From Blastomussa wellsi (taxonomy: Eukaryota > Cnidaria > Anthozoa > Scleractinia > Plerogyridae), in contig OX393565.1 in NCBI GenBank assembly GCA_947652115.1, positions 24,799,003-24,863,002 on the forward strand: a DNA stretch of 64,000 nucleotides, in the 5' to 3' direction. Positions 50,401-61,900 of this stretch are shown one piece after another. Each line of letters opens with the position of its first letter. The first letter of the stretch is position 1. The notes below the pieces were generated by a model. That model saw only the letters and a program-made list of their open reading frames with translations. It was not told where the DNA came from and made no database searches. The position numbers were made by a program, and so were the translations under genes.

Positions 50401-53400
50401 TACAGCTGTTAATATACATTTCAAAATGGCAAAGGTGCATAAATGGCGTCCAAGTTTGAATAACAATATTTGATACATCCTTAGCCTCGTGTGGATGCTT
50501 ATAGACAAAGGATTTTATACGTGAATTTGAGGCTAAGGATGTATCAATTATTGTTATTCAAATTCTGGCGCCATTTATGCAAAGAGTCTAATGTCTGGTC
50601 GTTTGCACTTTTATTCGCTGCTAAGCACCCCCCATCCCTCCCCTTCTCCCCACACACACCCCAGCGAAGCCCCCTATTATTATATGTTACACTGAAGACC
50701 CCTACAAACTACAATCAAATGAAACTAAGAAAGGTTTTGTCCTCTTTTTTTCTGTATATTCGTTACCGGACAAATCAGAGCGTAAGTAAACAATTACTAG
50801 CTGTTTATTTTACAGGTGCTAAGTTTACTTCATACTAATTGTAAAGGGCAGTTTTGGTTACGTGCGATGAAGAGTTTCAAAATTTGTAAATAGTTTTTGA
50901 CAGATGAACAGATGATTCCAGTTCAGTCCTCTTCGAGAAAATAGTTCTTCGGGTTTTCACAGGTGTTTTCTAAGCTATTCTCTTGTCTTTGCATCGTAAA
51001 AAGTTTGCTTCTGAATTAACACTTCTTGTGACTTTCAAGAGAACAAAACGTTCTTTTAAAAACTAAGAATGACATGTTCTCGCAAGCAGTTCTTAACATT
51101 GTTTTTTAAAATTCTTGTGACCAATAGATATCAATCCATAACAATCGTAGCCTCCCATACAGACGTCCTTTGGGCTTCGTCACGCGTTCCTTCCCCACGG
51201 GCGTCTGCTGAAGCGAAAGTCCACTTTCGTTCACAGGCCGTTTAAATCCAATTAAAGAAAACAATCGGTATCGAGTCACCGTATGACAGCTATCCTATCA
51301 CATGCTGTGAATCGTTTTCCAGAGACTGGAAAGTTACCTGTGATTGGTTCGTAGCCGTGAACGGAGGCGGACGTTCGATCCAGCAGACATCCGTGGGGAA
51401 GGAACGCGTGACGAAGTCCAAGGGAAGTCTGCGGCTATAAATATCATTCAATTTATTTTTATTTCAAACATCTTCATCAGTAATTCAATTCTGTGACTAA
51501 ACGAGATCGTTTTTCATCCAATTTCATCGATTTTAATAGATTGTCATTATCGTTAACAGCAATTGATAAAAGGAGTCTTACTTGTCGCGATCAATTCGGC
51601 ATCGATTGGCCAATATAAATTGATATCAATTAACTAATAATTATCAATTGACATCAAGTGACACACAAGTTGAAACGTTTTTCTTTTCTTTGCTTCAAAA
51701 TGTGTTCGTCTTCTTTGTTTCCGATCACGCTTGCGGATACCCAGAGGGTAAGTAGACAAATAATTTCTACTTCCTTTGATCAGTATAGAGTTAAATATGA
51801 TCAGGTTACCGTAAACGCCTCTGTGGTAATTGCATAGCGGGTCGCCGGTAAATTGTAAAGGCACGCGGGTGAATTTTCGCGGGATGTGGGTGAAAAAGTA
51901 ATAATTACAAAGCGTCTGTCAACTCTACTCTTCTGCTACCGAAAGCAGCTGCTTCGACGTGATCGTGTCAAATGGAAGTGGCAGGTATAAGCTAATATCT
52001 CAGGTAGTAAAGCAAATTTTAAATTGAAAGACCTACAACCGTTACCTGTCCGCGACGGTTTCTATTTTCTCCAAGCAGATAAATTCACTCACGGCCTTGT
52101 CCCCAATGGCCACCAGCCTATAAGACCTCAACGTGGCCCTTGGCAAGGTCTCGATTTGCCTCAACTTTCCAAGAAATAGATAAAAAACGTTTCGCTTAAA
52201 AAAATAATGTTTGGCTTATTTACAGCAAATTTACTGGTCGACGTTTGCTGCATCTTTGGAGGGCTTGTTGTCAAAGTTGCACGTCGTTCCCCGCGCGCGG
52301 GCAAATTTTTGTTCTAAAAATATCGTTCCAGTTTTACGAATCTACTGGGTCTTGTTGCATTATAAGACGGAGAATTCTAAATGAAAGACTTTTGACCAGA
52401 AGTACGTTCTCAACTTCAGACAATTTTGGAAAGAAATAGTTTTTAAAAAGTGTAAATGAACCTTGGTCCCTTCTCTAAAATGCTAACCTCACTGTTTACT
52501 TCTATCTTTTCCTGTAACTTGTCGCGCATGGACCAATAAGGTGTGGGTGAGTATTTTGTTTTTGAACATAAGTAAATGCATAGCTTGCAAAATTTCTACT
52601 CGAATTCTATTTCAATTTCGGCGTATCAAGGTGTTTATATCAAGAGAATCTCTGTAGAATTTTAAATAAAACAAATATCATATATTGCTTAACTTTACTG
52701 CTTTCTTGCTTTACGTGAACGTTATAAAATTCGCAATAGGGAGCTTAAGCAAACCACGACGGCAACGTCAACGAGAACGTCGCTAAACAAAAGATTTAAT
52801 GAGCAGTACAATAGCTCGGCACGTGCGTTATAATTCTATGTACATTTCTTTGCCGTCCTCTGCAAAACAACAACGTGAAATGACCAATTTCTCAGTACTT
52901 TGGAGAACGTGAACCTCGCAGCTAAATTTTCGGTTTTCTGTTTGAAAATAAACGCCGTCCTTATATTTTCTACAAGAACTATGTTTGAAAGCGATAAATG
53001 CACCAAATACATCAAGACAATTGCGAAATTCGTGCATAAAATATTAATTCATTTTTAAGCAGGCGTCGTCCTAGCCGTCGCCGTCGTCATTGCTTAAGGT
53101 CCCTACTATCAGGGTGGAGCGCCATATACCAAGTCAATAGCAAGTCCCGAAGTACATCACAAAGAACAACAACAATGGGGCCTAGCCATTAAATTAGCAA
53201 TAGCACAATAGACTTCACACAGTAGAACGACACAATAATGCATCACCCCAATATCAGTAGTGCCAACAAGAATGAAACATACATTAAAATTGGGTACGAT
53301 TTTTTTATGCAAATGCAGGCATAACACTACTGGAACAAAGACCTGAAATAAATTTAAGGCTCTGAACGGGATTCGAACCCACGGCCTCTGCGTTACCGTT

Positions 53401-56400
53401 GCAGTGCTCTACCGGTAACGCAGAGGCCGTGGGTTCTCGTTCAGAGCCTGAAATTTATTTCAGGTCTTTGTTCCAGTAGTGTTATGGCTGCATTCGCATA
53501 AAAAACCATACCTACTTAATTGCTACTGTTGGACATTCATTAATTTGTTGTTCACATTATTTGCATGATGTCGTCATTTGACTATACAACTATCAAAATA
53601 ACCTTAGTTTTCAATTGGTCTTTATTGTGCTAATTAGGGCGATTATTGTTTAAAACCCACTGGGATTACACAATTTAAATAATAAAGGAAAAACGAAATG
53701 AATTCTGGTTGTTGTATTCAGATGACGACATCGTACAAATGAACTACTCGGATCCTCGCTGTTGCGAGATAGAAGTGTCAGATGCGGGGATGACCTAGTA
53801 GTGTAAAATTTGATCTTCGTAAAACAGTGCTCAATACATAGAAGCAGAGCGAAGTATATGTTGTGGGAGAAAAATCAAATAAACTACTAGGTCATCCCCG
53901 CATCTGACACTTCTATCTCGCAACAGCGAGGATCCGAGTAGCTCATTTGTACGATGTCGTCATCTGAATACAACAACCAGAATTCATTTCGTTTTTCCTT
54001 TATTATTTAAATATATATATTGCTTGTACTGGTTCTTCTTTTTTATCTTTTCCATCTGCTGCACGTATTGGACAATTAAGATCGTAAGTATCGTTTACCT
54101 ATATTTTATTTTACTTATTTAACCGACCTTTCTTTATTAAAATTGAAATTAATTTATTTAATACCGACAACGCTTACTTTAAGTTTCCATATTAAGCATT
54201 TGAAATGTTACACAATCGTGCACTGATACTCTTTTTCTTTTAATTCCTTCTTGTCTACCTTGCCTGGAAAAATCAGACAGTAAGTATAGTTATGCTTTCA
54301 TTTATAGAGTGCTAATGTTGTTGTTGCACTTGCCGTCTGTGGTGATAACTATATTCACTCTGTCGATCACCTCAGAAATCGAGAGCGAATAAATTAATTA
54401 TTGTAGCAGAACCCTAACACTTTTTCAATTTTATTATTCAACAAATTGTCACCTTGCCCATATATGGCCATGAAGCGATTGCCGAAATCTCGCAAAGCGT
54501 TACATAACGGCAACTTTTCTAGCCGTAAAATGCGCTTCGCTGACAATTTGTTGAATAATAAAACAATCATCCTGCTCAATCTTGCGGAATATCGTCTGAT
54601 TTTAGCCAACTCGACCTGCGGCCTCGTCGGCTAAGTATCAGGCGATATTCCGCGCCATTTCGTAGGATAATTGCTTAATATCTCTACACATGAACTAGCA
54701 CTGTATTACACGCGCGGAACTGAGTTGTCATTTGAAACTTTCCGCTGTGTGCGCACACTCATCTTTTCATTCAAGAATTTTGACGCTTTAAACTCGTGAT
54801 CATGAGTAGCTTAGCTAATCAGATTACAGCATTTGAATAAGTATACTACTCTTTACTAATTTAAAGTAATCTTTTTTATGCTTTTCCGGGGTTTTGCCAA
54901 TTCAATGTGGAAAATCAGCACGTAAGTTGATATTATTATTTTTATTGTTTTGATGATGTTGTTGGTGTTTGTAAATATACCTATTTTCCTTACAGTGAAT
55001 TTTTGCCTGTTGAGCTAGATCACTAGTGACAGACACGTTTAATTAGCAAGGGAAATAGAATTTTTGTTACTGTTTTGGCTAATCTTCTCCTACAGACTAA
55101 TTAAAGGCCACCTGAAAGTTACTCATGTCAATTTTGTTGCATACCATGTGTTTTATCATTATGAAGAAACGTTTTGATCATTTTCCTTTATTGAAATTAA
55201 ACTAACTAAGCTTTCAATTACTTTTTCTCCTTTTGCTGAACAACCAGCCGGTAAGAAAATTTATCATTTCTTTGTTTTTCGTTTATGTTTTGTTTTTTTA
55301 TCCTTTTTGTTATATGTGTTTTTTATAGATCGAGTAGTAAATATTCTTTATGAAGAAAAGTGTAAATACAATTTATGCGCGTGGTAAACCTTCGTTTCCA
55401 TAGAATTACTTTACTTTTATGCATGGCATTGAAAATCCAGCTATTTCGAGAAAAGTTGGTGAAATAAGCGCACGCAACAACCCCGGACTGGTATTGTAGT
55501 AGAGTTAAGTCCATGGCTCCTTAAATTTGATTCAGCGTTAAATTGAAATCTGAGAAAACGGCACGAGACACATTGAAGGATGTTTGCAAGTGTTAACAAA
55601 AACAGGCTTGACATATAGAGTGAGAGGAACGTACCTTGTTTCCCAGATTACCTTTCGGGATTTTCGCATGCATGCACTTTTCCAACAACCTTTCTTGAAC
55701 GAGCTTTATGTTGTTTACGCATGCGCCCCCGGTGGGACTCCCATATGTAAGAGATCGGATTCCCTTTTTTCCCTTAGCGGTATAAATTAGGGGTTTTGGT
55801 CTCACTTAGGCAGTTCAGACCAGAAAATCAACATTTTTAGCCATACAGATTCGTTAAGGACCGTTAAAAAATAGACTACCGTGAAGAAATAGAAACTTCT
55901 ACATACTGTTCAATCTGCTATGAAAAGTGGCATATTAATTCTAAGTAATTGAGCCAGGGTTCGATTTCAGAAGAGAGTCGTCGTCCTTTCAGTATGGGCA
56001 TTCCCGGGGGGCTATTACGGTTTCTTTTTAATTAATAATCAGTACCTTTTCTGTGACTGTGTGAAAGCAATCAAACTTTTATAACGGTTTTTATTTTATT
56101 GATCGATTTCTGTAATGTTTTATAATATTTCCTATCGCGTTTCAATACAGCTTTACAAGCAGCCAAAAACTAAATTACGTTACTCAGTCATTTGTCTTGG
56201 TTTAATTTAATTTTCATGCCATCTCAAATCCCTGAATGATGCAGCTGGTAAGTAAATTGTTACGAACTTGATTTATGTATAAAAATGTAGAGATAAAGGA
56301 TAAAGGTGGGAAAAGTCTCAGGTGCACCCAACGAGTCTGTTCCACAATTTATCTGTTCTCCAGCGCAAATGTTGCTGGCTGGAAAATTGTGGTAAAATGG

Positions 56401-58920
56401 TTCAGTATATGTTTTCCCATACTACTTTTGCGCCGGCTGATTGAAACTCGGTAGGGCGACTGAATAAACTGCTCGACGAAGGCTTGAATCTCGTTGAGAA
56501 GAGTGGATTTCAACGGTCTTCAAGGCCATTTCCTCGCGTTTGTTGTTTGCTCTAATTGCTGGCTGGAAAAAATTATGGTTCATGTGCTAGCAAAAAGGAA
56601 CAGATAAATTTTTCCCACCAACTCTCATTAACTCTTGTCAATCGTTGTTTTAGGGGTGCTCCTGAAGTCTGTATTCGCGCCTAATGGCCCATCCAGCGGA
56701 GCTTATCCCTGTTTTCCTGCAGGTTTCATGAAGCGACTAGGAGTATTTTTACACCCCCTGGCTTGGATGGGATGCCAGTTTATTGCAGGCTTAACCCCAG
56801 CATTAAAATCCCCAGTACACATTTATACCCCTTGGTACAGACAGGCAGTTTAAGAGAAAAGCATCTTCCGAAAAGCAGCCAACGGCCAACGCGTGGCCCC
56901 GGTCATGGCCCGGTGATGTGGAGGCCAGCGGTTTTCTAACCATTTGACCGTCACACCGCCCTATTAATTTGAACCAACTAAACCTTTTGTTACGGCAGCG
57001 AAGTACTAAGGCTACGTTTACACGGCACAGAATCATAACCGATCCGGACCTGCACGGCTTCTGTTTACATGGAACCATTTGGAACCGATCCGGTTGTATA
57101 CGCGGGATCGTACTGGAACCGGTCTGGTGCGGATCCGAGCCCAGACCTACAAATCAACAGGTCATGTTTTGGATCCGTTTGTATCCGTTCTGTATCGGTT
57201 CCAAAACGATTTAAATATTTTCTGACCAGATCAATTTGGATCCGTTTGGAACCGGTCCCGTGTAAACATAGCCTAAAATATTAGGTTGCGTTTACACGGA
57301 ACCGGGCCGCAACCATTCCGAACCGAACAGGACCGAATCGGCTTCTGCTTACATGTTTCCATTCGGGACAGATCCGGGTGTTTACAAGGGATCATTAATA
57401 TGGAATAGATTTGGTACGGAAAAACTGGACCAGCAAATCAGCAGCTCCAGTTCTGAATCCGTTTGGATTCGTTCCGGAAAGGTTGCAGATAGGTCCCCTA
57501 CAAAGGATCCATCCGGTCCTAAAATTAATCGGACGGGATCAATTTGGATCCGTTATTTTTGAACCGGTCCAGTGTAAACACAGCCTTAGAAATGGAATTC
57601 GTTGTTCAATATTTAATTGGCCAGTACTGAGATTTTGCCCCGTGAGTAGCAATTAGCGTAGTAACCCGAAAACATGCACTTCTGGTAATCCACGGTCATA
57701 AATCTAATTAGTTCCTTTTCTTGATCTCTCTCTTTTTTGGTTTCCAGATACGAATGAAGGTAAAGAGCACTCCATCTGTTAATTTAAACAACCTTCAAGT
57801 TCGTTTTAATATTATTTTCTTTTGTCTTTAGTTTTTAAACATAATCAGAATATCATGATACGAAAGATAAGTTTTTCAGTTCAGTTTGTGACAGAACTAG
57901 AGTCTGCTAATAAGTGCTATAATTTGGATTGATTGACTACCTTACTTGTATCAAAATTCGTGTCGGACTCATTTTCGCTCGGCTTTAAAGTGCCCATGAA
58001 ATGAAAAAACGAGCTATTGAAAAACAGCTTATTTGAAATGCCTTTAAAAATGAAGGAGAATGGCGTTTTCCTTTTTGTGATATCCCTTCTCATTCCAGAG
58101 ATATTCAAGATTTTCGAATTATGCTCATTAAGTACTGATGACGTCATATGGTGTGATAATGCATATAGGTGTAAGAATACAAAATATAGCATATCTCTGC
58201 ATGTAATGATGCAATGAAATTGAAACTTGGTGAGCATGTTTAAGTCTAAGAAATACATCAGATGGTGCATACTTTGGTGTTGCTATGGCGACATATATGG
58301 TCCAAGTATCCTGTATTTGATCTTGAGCAAACATCGCCCACTTCCTTAAGGTTAATTGGGAGAGCGAGTGCAATATGGGCATTGTGCACGCTTTAAATTA
58401 GATCAGTCATTTTCCCGAAACAGTCACAAACGAGTAATATTTGATTTAAAGAGGAAAGAGACTGGAACCAAGATTGTTGCCATAGCAACATCAAAATACA
58501 GAGATATGCCCTATTTTGTGTTTTTACACCCATATTATCACACCTTATGACGTCATCAGTACCTAATTTGCATAATACAAAAATCTTGAATATCTCTTTT
58601 CATCATTTTTTAAGGCCTTTCATATAAGCTTATTTTTCAATATAATTTGGTTTTATCAACTGGGTTGATAATGTCAATTGGCCACCGTAAAGAGATTCAA
58701 GTGCTGACGTTTCGAGCGTTAGCCCTTCGTCGGAGCGAATCAAGGAATTGTGCGTCGTGTGTCTTTATATACAGAAAGATGGAGCTTCGCTATTGGCTGG
58801 TGCCTGGTAACGTGAAAACTTGGGAATAAATTAGTTGAATGAAAAGCGTTCGTTGATACCGTGAGGATTAAGAGTGCCGATTATCAACCCAGTTGATAAA
58901 ACCAAATTATATTGTTATAC

Positions 58921-58965
<45 letters not shown>

Positions 58966-61900
58966 CTACTTATTTTTCAATAGCTCGTTTTTTCAATTCA
59001 TAGGCACTTTAAATTCACGCAATTTAATTTCGCGCACATATGTCAATTGTGTATGCATGCGTTAATAAATCAACTGATTTGCATAACTAACAAAGAGTGC
59101 TGATATTACACGACAAAGCTTTTCGCACTGATTATAATTGGCGCATTACTAAAATTCTCGCACTCATCGCTGGGAGAATTTTAATACAAGTAAGGTATTT
59201 AATTGTAAAACACATAATTTTATTTGTATTCATGCCATGTCAATCATGAAATATTCTTTAAAATATAAACAATATATATTCCCAAACAATTAACTGTATT
59301 ATCTCCGAACAAGAACTAATACTGCGGTTTATAATTTGGCTGGTCCTGTGAGCGGTCAAGATGAAGCAAATCGCATGCTGTGATTGGCTACCGAGCGGTC
59401 AAGATGGAGCCATCTCGTTTCTTTCATCTCGTTCATTTGCTTTGTTTGGCGTCCTTCGGGTCATATAATAAATCCTTTACTTCGACTCGGTTCATAAACA
59501 CGCAAAAGAAGAACAAGGCCAATTTCCAGCCATCTTGACCGAACAAGCTTGGCCAATAACCCATAATTATATAGACCCTTTGCATAAATGACGGCCACAT
59601 TTGAATAACAATACTTGATAGTATTGTTCAGCTTCAAATACATGTAAAAATCCTTTGTCTATAAACATCCACACGAGGCTAAGGGTGTATCAAGTATTGT
59701 TATTCAAATCTGGGCACCATTTATGCAAAGGTCAATAGTTGTGCGTATCGCACTAGTCAGTAACAAAGGACTGTCAATAGTCCTTGTATAAAAGTCTATA
59801 GGCAGCTATAAGTCTGTAGATAAAAAGGGGTGCCTAAATTATTGAAAAGAAAAGTAATTTTTGAGAATATAGACATGAGAGACATTCGTCAATTTAGACA
59901 TGTGTTATTTTACAAAGTGGTCATCTGATACTCATTTTGTTTGTTGCTTTTTTTTTCCATGTTTTTTGACGGATTAGTGGGTGAGTACTGTTTTAATTAA
60001 TGAAACGTTTCCAGGACTCGCACAAACATTGTAGGCGGAGTTGCGCAGTACAGACTGGAAATCATGTTTTAAAGTAACATAGTTCAAAATGTATTTGTTG
60101 TATAACAAGAATTAAGCAAATCGGCTGAATTCGAAATGAGCTCGAGTATTGTATGTTCAGCACATTCACTAACTCCCTGCGCGTGATAGTATATAATACC
60201 TTATTCCAAAATGATTACCATCTTAATATTCTTTTGTTAGACCTTCTTGCCTCGTTTCTAAGCTCGAAAATCAAAAGAATACTTGATCTTGAACGAGGCA
60301 ACAAGGGCCAATTTGATTGAGACAAAAGATAAAAACAGTTTGCTTACCAAGATTAGGTCATGGAAGCCTTAATTAATATTTCTATGGTGTTATTAAAATA
60401 AAAATTGTAAAAGGTTGAAAACTTTGTTTACTCTTGCTTCGTTTCTTCTTTTTTCTCCATGTGGCATCCTCCATGAATAATCAGATTGTAAGTAATCAAG
60501 AAGCCTCGTCATTTCTTTTTCATGTTTTTTGAATAAATTATCCAGTGCTAGCACAAAAAATAATATGAAATAAGTAAAAATAATAAAAATAACATTGCAA
60601 CCTTTTTATCTACATGTAACCTTCAATATTTGACCATGAAACTCCTCAGTTTAAAAGAAACCTTTGAATGCAGGGAACCATGCACACAACGCAAAGGAAT
60701 AGTCAGCAGTTCTTGTTGCCGGATCTCTTTGCAGAAATGCTCGTACCAGACGTCACTGTAACGTGTAGAAAAAAACAATTTAAACTGCATGGCTGGCACT
60801 AAGGCAAAGGGCACTTTTAATGGGCCAATATTTCGACTAGCACGTCTAGTCTTCTCCAGGGCCGTTTTTTTCGTTTCATCTTCAGTACTTGTACTGAAGT
60901 TAGAGACCTATCAGACCTATTTTATTCTTAGTATTAAATTTATATAAATAGTTGAACAGTAAGTTTCAGCCCTAAAGGCACTATTTTGTTTTGCCTATTG
61001 TCTTCTTTACAAAAAAGACAATGTGCACGGAATGGGGTTACACGAAAAATCTTACCAACAACTTTTTCAATAGACCTTTTTACCGATACGGCGGCCATTT
61101 TGAATTCTGTTGTTTCAAGTGGCTATTATGGGATGCAAATGCATATTAATTTGCCCCCTGGGCATCCCATAATAGCTACTTGAAACAATATAGTTCAAAA
61201 TGGCCGCCGTATCGGTAAAAGGTCTGTTGCACTCCACTTTTGCTCGCTGCTTAGCCTTTCGAAAGTCGCAGTCCTCGCTGACTTATCGCTAATGATGTGA
61301 CGTAATTTGTAAGGTTGCATGGCTTGGTCGTCCTGGACTAACTGTAGTAAAACTTGTGGAGCAGGTCGCCAGCAGCGTGAAAGGATCGGTAAGAAACTGA
61401 ACGCTCCCTTACAATTCTTGTTATTTTATTAATTTTTCAATTTTGACTGTTTTCACGGTGGCTACAAACCTTTGCATTTCTATTTCTGTTGTTCTAACAG
61501 GGATTGGACAGTCTATATGCTGAAAATTTTAACCCAAAAAAACCCACAATTATAATTTCACGCAAATATAAACTTCCCCTTATATAAAGGTGAGCGACAC
61601 CTGTTTGCTGCGAAGCCTTAGCGTAATAGCAGCACTATTTGTGATTGTTCGTATGGGACCTGGGCGCTTTATATTCGAGCACATAACTCGACCGAAACTC
61701 GATCATATTTTTTTCGGTGGCGATAATTTTGAGTAGATGCAGTACATATATACGGAGGTGTACGGGGGATAATTTACTCAATGTTTTGGACTTTTCCCCA
61801 GAATTCAACTGTTCGCGAACTCAGGAATCAAGGAGTTGCCAACTTTCTCCTTGTCCAAGTAAGTGAATTCATTTAATACACAGATTGAAATAATTGTTGG

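Larger units (their letters stand above)
41176..60487 (+). other. Array of about 25 phase-preserving micro-exons, mostly 3 nt
   Basis: Twenty-two sites match AG-NNN-GTRAGW (17 GTAAGT, 3 GTGAGT, 2 GTAAGA) and three more carry 6 or 12 nt between acceptor and donor. All are on the plus strand, in the introns between LDLa 2 and TSP1. Each follows a T/C-rich tract, usually 10-35 nt before the AG, and many acceptors share the ending aatcag. Spacing runs from about 180 to 2,600 bp. The motif has eight fixed bases, so chance predicts less than one site in 20 kb. Because flanking exons are phase 1 and every candidate is a multiple of three, any combination keeps the frame. Full inclusion gives 31 codons without a stop. 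Transcript proof is lacking; the sites could instead be recursive-splicing steps. Confidence 0.75.

Noticed and set aside
53366..53420. tRNA gene
   Set aside because: Only the B-box half is tRNA-like and it is mirrored within a fold-back; no complete cloverleaf.
60945..60966. Possible exon atag-TTGAACA-gtaagt
   Set aside because: 7 nt, not a multiple of three, and the upstream sequence is A-rich.
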